A stretch of 35,832 nt of DNA from Pseudomonadota bacterium (GTDB lineage Bacteria; Myxococcota_A; Polyangia; Polyangiales; JAKSBK01): positions 1 to 35,832 of the forward strand of contig JAKSBK010000151.1 in the NCBI GenBank assembly GCA_022361155.1, read 5' to 3'. The position numbers and the translations under genes were made by a program. This document shows, in pieces, positions 28,318 through 35,747 of the stretch; positions within the stretch are counted from its first letter, which is position 1; the number at the start of each line of letters is the position of its first letter. The notes under the pieces are model-generated. The model was given only the letters and a program-made list of their open reading frames with translations, was not told the DNA's origin and searched no databases.

Positions 28318-28318
28318 G

Positions 28319-28445
28319 TCGTTCCGGGCCAGAATGGCGCCATAGCCGCTTTCGTCCTCGAAAAAGTCCTCGAAATAGCGCTGCTATTCCTGCGGTATTT
28401 TTCTGCGGGCGCGCTGGCTCTGGCATCCATTCTGACCCGGAACGA
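28319..28445. mobile_element. 127-bp element with terminal inverted repeats (copy C)
   Basis: The ends 28319-28337 and the reverse complement of 28427-28445 match at 18 of 19 positions (TCGTTCCGGG, one variable base, then CAGAATGG). The inside carries a perfect 6-3-6 palindrome (AATAGCGCTGCTATT) and two TCCTCGAAA blocks. In the minus orientation its TATTTCGAGGA resembles the ATATTTCGAGGA in element B at 13036-13196, suggesting a related family. No coding sequence. It begins 2 bases after the PASTA gene's stop. The rest of the 28318-28620 gap holds the partial second copy listed next and nothing else recognisable. Confidence 0.6.
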
Positions 28446-28455
28446 GGCTCTGTTT

Positions 28456-28489
28456 CCAGAATGGCGCCATAGCCGCTTTCGTCCTCGAA
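28456..28489. repeat. Partial second copy of the 127-bp element's left end
   Basis: This 34-base stretch is identical to 28329-28362, exactly 127 bases downstream, which equals the element length. It begins CCAGAATGGCGCC and ends at CCTCGAA. The similarity stops on both sides, so it looks like a truncated tandem copy or the scar of a second insertion. Confidence 0.7.
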
Positions 28490-28620
28490 GGCCAAACCAG
28501 GGAAGATGCTCAACTGGCGTGGCGTGGCGTGAAACAAGTTGCCATACACAAATAGGCCGATCAGGCATGCCGCCAATACGGCGCTGCACCCGTTTTTATC
28601 GCTCGCGTTTCACCCGCTCT

Positions 28621-30213
28621 TCAGCGGGCCTCTGCTCGCGGGTCCTCGCCGGCCGCGAGATTGCGTGCACTTGCCGGCGTCATGGCGCCGGTTTTCAGGC
28701 GTGTCCAGTAGTCGTCGAGGGCGTCCCGGACCTTGGGCGCGAGCAGTACCGCTCCCAGCATGTTCGGAAAGGCCATCCCGAACACCATCACGTCTCCGAA
28801 ATCCACCACATGGCCGAGCGTGATCAGGGGGCCTATGAAGGTGAAGACGAGGAACAGGAGCTTGTAGACGATCGACGTACGGGCACCAAACACGTGGGTC
28901 CAGCAGCGTTCGCCGTAGTAGCTCCACGAGATCATCGTGGAGAATGCGAAGAAGAACACGGCCAGCGACAGCACGTTGGGAAACCAGGGCAGCACGCTCG
29001 CGAAGGCTGCCGAGGTCATGTTCACGCCCTCCCCGTAGCCGCCTGTGTAGGTGCCGGTGACGATTACCACGAGCGCGGTCATGGTGCAGATGACGACGGT
29101 ATCGATGAAGGGCTCGAGCAGCGCGACGATGCCTTCCCGAACGGGCTCGCTCGTCGCTGCCGCCGAGTGCGCTATCGCGGCCGAGCCGATGCCCGCTTCG
29201 TTGGAAAAGGCGGCCCGCCGGACGCCGGTGACCAACACCCCGAGGAAGCCACCGTAGCCAGCCTGGGGAGTGAAGGCCTCGCTGAAGATGCGTCCGAACG
29301 CTCCAGGAATCGCCTGGACGTTGCTTAGCAGGATCCAGACGCCGGCAACCACGTAGACGCCGCACATCACGGGCACGATGTAGCCTGCTACGGCCCCAAT
29401 GCGACGGATGCCGCCCACGATCACGATCCCAACGAGCAAGACCATCAGCAGCCCGTAGAGGGTGGGGTTGTCGCGGAAGAACGGGATGACCTCGGCCGTC
29501 ATCTGGTAGGATTGATTGCTCTGGAAGATGTTGCCTCCTGCGAAGCTCGCCCCGATACAAAGCAGGGAGAACAAGATCGCGAGGAAGGTTCCGGTGCGAG
29601 GCATTCCCAGCTCGCTTAGGCCCGCCGACAGATAACGCATCGGGCCTCCGAGGACCCGGCCGTTGCTGTCGACCTCGCGAAACATCTGGCCCAGGGTGCA
29701 CTCGACAAATTTGGACGACATGCCAAGGAATCCGGCCAAGATCATCCAGAACGTGGCGCCGGGGCCTCCCGTTCCCACGGCAATCGCCACGCCGGCGATG
29801 TTTCCCAGGCCCACGGTCGCCGACAGAGCCGATGCCAACGCGCGAAAATGGCTTACCTCGCCGGGCTCGCTCGGATCATCGTAGCGACCCGCGGTTACGA
29901 CCAGGGCGTGCGAGAACGCGCGCAGGTTGATGAACCGCATGCGCAGGGTGAAGAACAGCGCGCCGCTGATCAGCCACAGCACGATGATCGGCAGCTCGGT
30001 CTCGCCTTCGCGCCCGTTGTCCCAGAACACGACGTCCCAGAACAATACGGTCTTGAAGGGCGCGACGAGGTAGCGGCCGAATTGCTCGTTCAGGGTCGAG
30101 GCGGCCTCGTCGCCCTGCCGGGCATGGGCAACGGATACGAACGATCCCGGGGCAGCCGGCGAGCCCACGAGCAGAGCCAGCGCCAGAAGGGCTGCTAGGA
30201 CGCGAGACGTCAT
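28621..30213 (-). CDS. AGCS-family sodium:alanine symporter
   Basis: An inner-membrane carrier expected to import alanine, glycine or a related amino acid with Na+. At 530 residues it is slightly longer than usual because of an N-terminal signal-like segment (VLAALLALALLVGSPAA) and a short spacer before the first family helix. Family hallmarks are present: ATVGLGNIAGVAIAVGTGGPG, GGPMRYLSAGL, AAFSNEAGIGSAAIAHSAAA, PFIDTVVICTMTALV and ISWSYYGERCW. About ten to eleven hydrophobic helices can be counted. ATG 30213 has no strong ribosome-binding site. It appears to be a single-gene unit between the element at 28319 and the protease gene ending at 30353; the 139-base gap upstream shows nothing definite. 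Confidence 0.95.
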   Translation of the reverse strand: MTSRVLAALLALALLVGSPAAPGSFVSVAHARQGDEAASTLNEQFGRYLVAPFKTVLFWDVVFWDNGREGETELPIIVLWLISGALFFTLRMRFINLRAFSHALVVTAGRYDDPSEPGEVSHFRALASALSATVGLGNIAGVAIAVGTGGPGATFWMILAGFLGMSSKFVECTLGQMFREVDSNGRVLGGPMRYLSAGLSELGMPRTGTFLAILFSLLCIGASFAGGNIFQSNQSYQMTAEVIPFFRDNPTLYGLLMVLLVGIVIVGGIRRIGAVAGYIVPVMCGVYVVAGVWILLSNVQAIPGAFGRIFSEAFTPQAGYGGFLGVLVTGVRRAAFSNEAGIGSAAIAHSAAATSEPVREGIVALLEPFIDTVVICTMTALVVIVTGTYTGGYGEGVNMTSAAFASVLPWFPNVLSLAVFFFAFSTMISWSYYGERCWTHVFGARTSIVYKLLFLVFTFIGPLITLGHVVDFGDVMVFGMAFPNMLGAVLLAPKVRDALDDYWTRLKTGAMTPASARNLAAGEDPRAEAR

Positions 30214-30352
30214 GGGGCCGCGAGTGTAACCGAAAACTACTCTCGTGCCGTGACCACGCGATCTGTTCGATGCGGGTCGCGGCGCTGCGGTGTTGACCAG
30301 ACAATGAGCGGCTTAGGTTGTTTTGCTGAAGCAGAGTCGCCCCGCCTACTTG

Positions 30353-31855
30353 CTAGAGCGCGTCGCGGATCGCGGGGCCGTGACCGAGGGATCCCCCATA
30401 TAGGGTCGTACCCGAGACGTGAGCCCAGGCCGCTGGTGCGTTCCGTCGGGGCACCACGACGAGCTCTGCGCCGTCGCTCGGTAGCGGTTCTTCGCCGACC
30501 TGTTGGCTGATGCCGTTCAGGGTGCCTCCGGGTAGCCGAAGGCCGTGCGCGGTCCCGGTAGCCTGGTCCACCACTTCGTAGCGCGTGAAGATGAGGCCGT
30601 CCTCGCGTGAGGCTCCCAGCCGAGCGATCCTGCCACGCAGCAGCTGTCCGCTGCCCAGCAGCGCGCTCAATCGGCTCCCGGCTTGCGCAGCCGGTACCGA
30701 GTGCCGCGGCGCCGCGTGCCTCGTCTTGTGGAGCGCCTCGAGACCCGCAGCCGAAACCGCGGGGTGCGAATCTTCGGCCAGGCGGCTCGCGAGACGCCGG
30801 TACTCTCGGTACGGCTGATCCGCGAGCGCTTGCGCCGCAGCCAGTCTGACCTCGGCGCTTCCTGAGAGTACTGCGCTTTGCAGCTCGGCGAGCTTGCCCT
30901 GCTGTAGCAGCAGATTGACCTTGCGGGTGGCTGCAGCGGGGTCGCCCGCGGGGGCGGTTCCGAGCTGTCCCGCGAACAGGAGCGGTGAGAACGCAAGAGC
31001 GAGGCTTCGGGCATAGCGACGGCGCACGGGCGTAGCGATGATCCTGGAGACCAACCCTGCCGCCGCGAGCAATCCCACAAGCCACCACACCGAGCCGGTT
31101 TGCGTGGGGCGGCCGGGAACGCTCGCCTGACCGCCGCAACCGCCTCGCGGCTCGCTGAGTACTTGGGAGCGGTAGATCGTGATGGCGCCTTGCTCGTCGT
31201 CGGCCTCGATGCTGCGCTGGTGGGTCTCGCCGTGACGAATGTAGGGCCACATCGTCACCAGACGATCTGCCTCGCTCTCGCCCAGGCCGAGCACGTGTCC
31301 GAGCTCATGCGTCAGGACCGCCGCCAGATCGTAGTCGTCGGAGCGCCGCCGCGGCGCGTGCTGCGCAGCATGCTCTTCTCCCGCGTGCTCCTCGAGCAGG
31401 TCATAACCGACGTCTCCGTTCACGAGCACATCGGCGTCGATCATCTTGCCGGTTGCCTCCTCGTAGGTGGTCACGGTCACGGCGAGCTTCTGGGAGTCGA
31501 ACGTCCAGGGTCGCACCAGGTAGATGCCGTTGCTGCTCGTGCCCTGGTGGTAGCCGGGGCCATCGTTGGAAAGTCCGTCCTGGAGCAGCACATCTGGAAC
31601 GCGCGGCAGCCCGAGCCAGGCATCGGTTGCGATTGCGGCGGCCCTGCGGGCCTCGCCGGGCTCGAGCAGGTTGACGACTTGCCGGCCCATGCGCATGGGG
31701 ACCGCTTGCTCCGTCCAGCGGATCGGTTTGCCGGAGGCCGTGGTCTTCGTGGTGAATGCGGAGACCGCGCCAGGAAGAGCCAAGACGGTCAAGGATAGCA
31801 TCGCGGCCAGCGTGCGGTGTGGAGCGAGGCGGATGCTGGCGACTTCTCTTGCCAA
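30353..31855 (-). CDS. Matrixin-like metalloprotease fused to a HEAT-repeat part
   Basis: An exported composite protein. TTG 31855 gives a basic front and signal (LSLTVLALPGAVSA); ATG 31801 is the alternative, and residue numbers here use that ATG. Residues about 20-215 form a matrixin-type zinc protease with HELGHVLGLGE (165-175) and a Met-turn TMWPY (183-187). The third zinc ligand, usually His or Asp, is Glu175. Next come a Gly-Cys-Gly segment (GGCGGQ, about 220), a hydrophobic helix (about 237-255) and an Arg cluster (VRRRYAR), the order seen in MYXO-CTERM sorting tails, but here internal. A second hydrophobic stretch (about 266-282) leads to HEAT-like repeats (about 290-370) and a C-terminal beta-rich part to about 483. 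It may be a fusion of an anchored protease and a separate exported protein. Confidence 0.8.
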   Translation of the reverse strand: MAREVASIRLAPHRTLAAMLSLTVLALPGAVSAFTTKTTASGKPIRWTEQAVPMRMGRQVVNLLEPGEARRAAAIATDAWLGLPRVPDVLLQDGLSNDGPGYHQGTSSNGIYLVRPWTFDSQKLAVTVTTYEEATGKMIDADVLVNGDVGYDLLEEHAGEEHAAQHAPRRRSDDYDLAAVLTHELGHVLGLGESEADRLVTMWPYIRHGETHQRSIEADDEQGAITIYRSQVLSEPRGGCGGQASVPGRPTQTGSVWWLVGLLAAAGLVSRIIATPVRRRYARSLALAFSPLLFAGQLGTAPAGDPAAATRKVNLLLQQGKLAELQSAVLSGSAEVRLAAAQALADQPYREYRRLASRLAEDSHPAVSAAGLEALHKTRHAAPRHSVPAAQAGSRLSALLGSGQLLRGRIARLGASREDGLIFTRYEVVDQATGTAHGLRLPGGTLNGISQQVGEEPLPSDGAELVVVPRRNAPAAWAHVSGTTLYGGSLGHGPAIRDAL

Positions 31856-31935
31856 AGCAAATTTATAAACGTGCGGTAATATCAAGTCTTTAGGTAGGTG
31901 GGCTGGCTCCGAAGTGGGGCGGGGGAGGTGGATAG

Positions 31936-31955
31936 CACCATGGATATCAATGGTG
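31936..31955. promoter_or_regulatory. Near-perfect 20-bp palindrome
   Basis: CACCATGGATATCAATGGTG is an inverted repeat with a single mismatched pair, centred on GATATC. It lies between the protease gene (minus, start 31855) and nuoA (plus, start 32165), about 70 bases upstream of the proposed nuo -35 element. Its size fits a dimeric repressor or activator site. The rest of the 31856-32164 interval has an AT-richer patch (31857-31890) and the promoter listed next, and no further gene. Confidence 0.4.
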
Positions 31956-32025
31956 ACACGATTGGGCGCAACAAAGCCTCGGGCTGCCGGTGTGGACGCG
32001 TGGAGCGTCGGCGCCCCCGCCACGA

Positions 32026-32054
32026 TTGACACTGCAGGGGGGGAAGACTACAAA
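32026..32054 (+). promoter_or_regulatory. Sigma-70-type promoter for the nuo cluster
   Basis: TTGACA (32026-32031, a full match to the -35 consensus) is followed after exactly 17 bases by TACAAA (32049-32054, four of six -10 positions). It faces nuoA with a leader of about 105 bases. It is the best sigma-70-like promoter seen in the window. Confidence 0.5.
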
Positions 32055-32164
32055 CCCTTCGAGTTGCGGGGCGTTAGCGCGCTTCTAGACGGGCGCGTCG
32101 TTGTGCGCCGACTGTTTCACACAGTTTGCGAGGCCCCCCAAGCAGGAGTTCGAGGTTCGGACCG

Positions 32165-32524
32165 ATGGTCAGCGTCTACCTGCCTGTCATGCTGCTGCTG
32201 CTCGTGGCCGTTGTCGTTGCGTTCGCGATGTTCACCGCAACGTCTTCGGCCGGTCCCAAGAACATGACGAAGGCCAAGGCGATCCCCTACGAGAGCGGGT
32301 CGTACACCCAGGGCGCTCAGCACGTCCGCCTCAGCGTGAAGTTCTATCTCACGGCTATCCTGTTTGTCGTTTTCGACATCGAGGCGGTGTTTCTGTACCC
32401 GTGGGGAGTGATGTTTCGAGAGCTGGGTTGGTTCGGCCTGTGGGAGATGTTGATGTTCCTCGGGATTCTGGGCATCACCCTCGTGTATGCGTGGAGAAAG
32501 GGAGCGCTCGAATGGGAGGACTAG
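32165..32524 (+). CDS. nuoA: NADH-quinone oxidoreductase subunit A
   Basis: A membrane subunit of respiratory complex I, near the quinone channel. The 119 residues form three membrane helices (about 6-28, 62-84 and 92-113). Diagnostic stretches are PYESGSYTQGAQHVRLSVKF and LFVVFDIEAVFLYPWGV, the latter with the conserved FDIE acidic pair. ATG 32165 is chosen because upstream residues are not family-like; a GAGG lies about 9 bases before it. The proposed promoter is at 32026. nuoB would normally come next but is absent; nuoC follows after 55 bases. Confidence 0.95.
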   Translation: MVSVYLPVMLLLLVAVVVAFAMFTATSSAGPKNMTKAKAIPYESGSYTQGAQHVRLSVKFYLTAILFVVFDIEAVFLYPWGVMFRELGWFGLWEMLMFLGILGITLVYAWRKGALEWED

Positions 32525-32579
32525 CCCACAAACCAGGTGCGCCAGCTCGACTCCTGATCGCGTGCCCGGTGCCGAGCCC

Positions 32580-33260
32580 ATGAGCCAGCGGGTCGTAGCG
32601 CGGCTGAAGCAGCAGTTCGGCGACAGGATCCTGGCAAGCAGCGATTTCCGTGGCGACGACGAGGCTCGGGTAGGGCCCAACGACTGGGCCGAAGTAGCGC
32701 GCTTCCTGCGCGACGATGACGCTTGTGCCATGGACCACTTCATCGATCTTACGGCCGTTGACTATCCAGAGCGTGAGAGCGACGAAGGCGGCTGTCGTTT
32801 CGAGGTCGTGTTGAGTCTGCGCTCCGCCGCCCACAACCACCGGGTTCGCATCAAGGCGCAGCTGCCGCACGCGCAGCCCATCGCCAGCGTGACCGCCGTG
32901 TGGGAGGGTGCGGACTGGGCCGAGCGCGAAGTGTGGGACATGTTCGGTATACGCTTCGAGGGGCACCCGGACCTCAGGCGTATTCTGATGTACGAGGAAT
33001 TCGAGGGGCATCCGTTGCGCAAGGACTATCCCATCGAAAAAGCACAGCCGCTGGTACCCTACAGGGAGACAGGAGGTATCGAGAAGGTCATGCCTTTTGG
33101 CGGTGACGAGGGTCAGCCCTACAGCCGTGTGGATTGGTTGCAGCGGGGCCGGGGCCGCGATCTGCAGGTTTCACCCGCGATCGGCCTGCAGCAGGGCCAG
33201 CGGCAGGCGCTGAGCGAATCCACGGCCGAAACGGATCGCGGCGAGCCGGATGCGACCTGA
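32580..33260 (+). CDS. nuoC: NADH-quinone oxidoreductase subunit C
   Basis: A peripheral-arm subunit (30-kDa family) that helps hold the hydrophilic and membrane arms of complex I together. The 226 residues include the signature EREVWDMFGIRFEGHPDLRR and GHPLRKDYPIE. ATG 32580 begins the conserved part; the frame is open upstream to 32487 within nuoA, without family similarity. The C-terminal tail (from about 180) is Gln/Ser-rich and poorly conserved. The protein is not fused to NuoD. It follows nuoA by 55 bases, and nuoG starts 122 bases after it. Confidence 0.94.
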   Translation: MSQRVVARLKQQFGDRILASSDFRGDDEARVGPNDWAEVARFLRDDDACAMDHFIDLTAVDYPERESDEGGCRFEVVLSLRSAAHNHRVRIKAQLPHAQPIASVTAVWEGADWAEREVWDMFGIRFEGHPDLRRILMYEEFEGHPLRKDYPIEKAQPLVPYRETGGIEKVMPFGGDEGQPYSRVDWLQRGRGRDLQVSPAIGLQQGQRQALSESTAETDRGEPDAT

Positions 33261-33382
33261 TCGGTACCGCTTCGCAGCGAACCTGGTACCCTCGCGCCTG
33301 CGCTTGGGGGCGAAGGTTGCCGAACCGGAATCCATCAACGTGATGGGTGGCGAGCGCGATCGCTAGCGCCTGGAGTTGTCGA

Positions 33383-35062
33383 ATGCCCACGTTCACGCTG
33401 GACGGCCAGGAGATACCCTTCGAGAAGGGCGATAGCATCATCAAGGCGGCGTGGCGGCAGGGTGTGGAGATCCCTCACTACTGCTGGCATCCCGGGCTTT
33501 CGGTGGCCGCCAACTGCCGCATGTGCCTGGTCGAGATCAAGAGCGACCGCCCCATGATGTTGCCGGTGTTGCGCTGGGACGACCAGGCGCAGCAGTACAC
33601 GCCGGTCGACAAGCCCAAACTCGTGCCGTCATGCCAGACCGGCGCCGCCGAAGGCATGCAGGTGCTGGCCCGGAGCGGCAACGCCCTGAAGGCCCAGGCC
33701 GCTGTACAGGAGTTTCTGCTGTTGAACCACCCCGTGGACTGCCCGATTTGCGACCAGGCCGGGGAGTGCAAGCTGCAGGACTACTGGCTGACCAGCCAGG
33801 GCTCGCTCAAGCGCAAACGAGGTGAGCCCGTTCACAAGCCCAAGGGCGTGCGTTTCGGTCCAACCATCGTCTACGACGCGGAGCGCTGCATCGTGTGCAC
33901 GCGCTGCATCCGCGTCTGCGATGAGCTGGTTCACGACCATGTGCTCGATATGCGCGAGCGCGGCAACCGCAACGAGATCATCCTCAGCCCCGGTCGCGAG
34001 CTCGACCATCGCTACACCCTGATGACCGAGCACGTGTGTCCCGTGGGGGCGCTCACCAGCCGGGATTTCCGGTTCAAAGCGCGCGTTTGGTTCCTGCGAG
34101 CCGCGCCGAGTGTTTGTCCCGGCTGCGCGACCGGATGCAACTCGTTCATCGACTACGATCCGCGCGACAACCGCGCCCACCGGCTGCGACCGCGTGACAA
34201 CTCGGAAGTGAACGGCTTCTGGATGTGCGACGATGGCATGCTGACCTATCAGCGCATCCATGAAGATCGCGTTCGCGCGGCGCGTGTGTGGGACGCAAAA
34301 CACGCAGGTAACGGAGACGGTCGCGCAAACGGCCGCGATTCCCATGCTGAGGGTGTCGACGATGCTGGCGGTTTCAGAAGGGGGCAGGGTAGGATACTCA
34401 GCGTCGCCCAGGCCCTGAGCGTTGCAGCCGAAGCGCTGGGTCGGATCGAGGCGGGCACACACGCCGTCGTGTTGAGCGCGCAGTACTGCAACGAGGACAA
34501 CTTCGCGCTAGCGCAGTTGGCGACCGGGGTCCTTGGCGCATCGCGCATGTACCTGGCCGCGCTCGGCGGCTGGGAGGGGGACGACATCCTGCGGGACTCC
34601 GATAACAACCCCAATCGTGCCGGTGCGCAGCAGGTGGCGGGAAAGCGGCTAGGCACCTTGGCAGACCTGGCCAAGGACGTCGAATCGGGTCTCGTTCGGG
34701 CCGTGGTGGGCCTCGGGGCCGAAAGCGACGAGCCTCAGGAGCAATTGACCGCGCTGGCCAAGCTCGAGGTGCTGGTCTTGCTGGCCAGTCACGCCGGGCC
34801 GCTCCTTGCCCCGGCCTCCCTGGTGCTGCCGGTAGCCTGTTATGCGGAGATGGATGGCACCTTCGTGAACCGCGACGGCAAGGCGCAGCGCTTTCGCCGC
34901 GCGCTGCCACCGGCCGTGGGGGTCCAGCCGGCCTGGGCGGCCATTGCCGCGCTGGCCAAGGCCATGAGCAAGCCGTTCGCATACGACAGATTGCCCGATC
35001 TGCGCAGGGCCATGGGGGCTTCCGCGCCTGCGGAGCCGAGGGCTGCGGAGGGGCGCGTCTGA
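33383..35062 (+). CDS. nuoG: NADH-quinone oxidoreductase subunit G (short form)
   Basis: The electron-carrying 75-kDa-type subunit of complex I. ATG 33383 is preceded by GGAG at 7-base spacing. Cluster ligands in order: 2Fe-2S C34, C45, C48, C84; a His-Cys 4Fe-4S set H116, C120, C123, C129; a 4Fe-4S set C169, C172, C175 with C219; and a further set C245, C248, C252, C282 resembling the extra N7 cluster known from E. coli and Thermus. The molybdopterin-oxidoreductase-like part is short: 559 residues in total, against about 900 in E. coli. Residues about 305-335 are an Asp/Gly/Asn-rich insert. Its neighbours are nuoC and nuoI, but no nuoE, nuoF or nuoH. Confidence 0.95.
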   Translation: MPTFTLDGQEIPFEKGDSIIKAAWRQGVEIPHYCWHPGLSVAANCRMCLVEIKSDRPMMLPVLRWDDQAQQYTPVDKPKLVPSCQTGAAEGMQVLARSGNALKAQAAVQEFLLLNHPVDCPICDQAGECKLQDYWLTSQGSLKRKRGEPVHKPKGVRFGPTIVYDAERCIVCTRCIRVCDELVHDHVLDMRERGNRNEIILSPGRELDHRYTLMTEHVCPVGALTSRDFRFKARVWFLRAAPSVCPGCATGCNSFIDYDPRDNRAHRLRPRDNSEVNGFWMCDDGMLTYQRIHEDRVRAARVWDAKHAGNGDGRANGRDSHAEGVDDAGGFRRGQGRILSVAQALSVAAEALGRIEAGTHAVVLSAQYCNEDNFALAQLATGVLGASRMYLAALGGWEGDDILRDSDNNPNRAGAQQVAGKRLGTLADLAKDVESGLVRAVVGLGAESDEPQEQLTALAKLEVLVLLASHAGPLLAPASLVLPVACYAEMDGTFVNRDGKAQRFRRALPPAVGVQPAWAAIAALAKAMSKPFAYDRLPDLRRAMGASAPAEPRAAEGRV

Positions 35063-35085
35063 ACCGAAGCGAGTGAGATTGGACG

Positions 35086-35670
35086 ATGGCAAAGCTAATT
35101 CCAAAGCCCCGGATGGGCATCGGTGAACAGTCCTATGTGCCGGAGATCGCCAAGGGTCTGGCCGTGACCATCAAGCGCTTCGCGAAGAACACCTTCCTGC
35201 CGCGGGACAAGGGTGACATCGTGACGCTGAACTACCCGGAGGAGAAGCTCACCTATCCAGAGCGGTTTCGAGGTGTGCATCGTCTCACGCACCGCAGCGA
35301 CGGTTCTCCGCGCTGTGTCGCGTGCCTGTGCTGCAGTACAGCTTGCCCTGCCCAGTGCATTCACATTGAAGCGGCCGAGTACGAACCAGACGACCCGCGC
35401 TACGGCTACGAGCGTTATCCCAAGGTATTCGTGATCGACGAGCTACGCTGCATCTTTTGCGGTTACTGCGTAGAGGCATGTCCTTGCGATGCGATTCGCA
35501 TGGACACGGGCGTGCATATGCCCCCTTCGACTCGTCGCGAGCACTTCATCTACGACAAGGAAGACCTGATGGCCATACCGGGCGCGGACGGAACCTTCGA
35601 GACCGCCAACCCGCGTCACGAGCCCGGCGACTCGAGCCACCCGGGGATCGACCGGGAACGAGGGCATTGA
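35086..35670 (+). CDS. nuoI: NADH-quinone oxidoreductase subunit I
   Basis: The 8Fe ferredoxin-like subunit of complex I that passes electrons towards the quinone site. Two 4Fe-4S motifs are clear: C77, C80, C83 with C87 ([12 protein letters not shown]) and C122, C125, C128 with C132 ([12 protein letters not shown]). The opening helix ([15 protein letters not shown]) and the end motif [11 protein letters not shown] also fit. The 194-residue length is normal, with a disordered acidic/Ser tail. ATG 35086 is 23 bases after the nuoG stop. It is the last nuo gene visible; a stem-loop and a tandem repeat array follow. Confidence 0.96.
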   Translation: MAKLIPKPRMGIGEQSYVPEIAKGLAVTIKRFAKNTFLPRDKGDIVTLNYPEEKLTYPERFRGVHRLTHRSDGSPRCVACLCCSTACPAQCIHIEAAEYEPDDPRYGYERYPKVFVIDELRCIFCGYCVEACPCDAIRMDTGVHMPPSTRREHFIYDKEDLMAIPGADGTFETANPRHEPGDSSHPGIDRERGH

Positions 35671-35690
35671 GCCGGAGCCTTGCCCGGGTC

Positions 35691-35715
35691 GGGTGCTCGC
35701 TTGCGCGAGCCCGCA
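35691..35715 (+). terminator. Stem-loop after nuoI
   Basis: GCTCGC (35695-35700) and GCGAGC pair around a TTGC loop, with extra GC pairing outside a bulge. It begins 20 bases after the nuoI stop. There is no T-tract, so it may be a 3'-end hairpin and not an intrinsic terminator. Confidence 0.3.
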
Positions 35716-35747
35716 TCGCTCACCGATTTCGAGGGGGTCAGTCCTGG

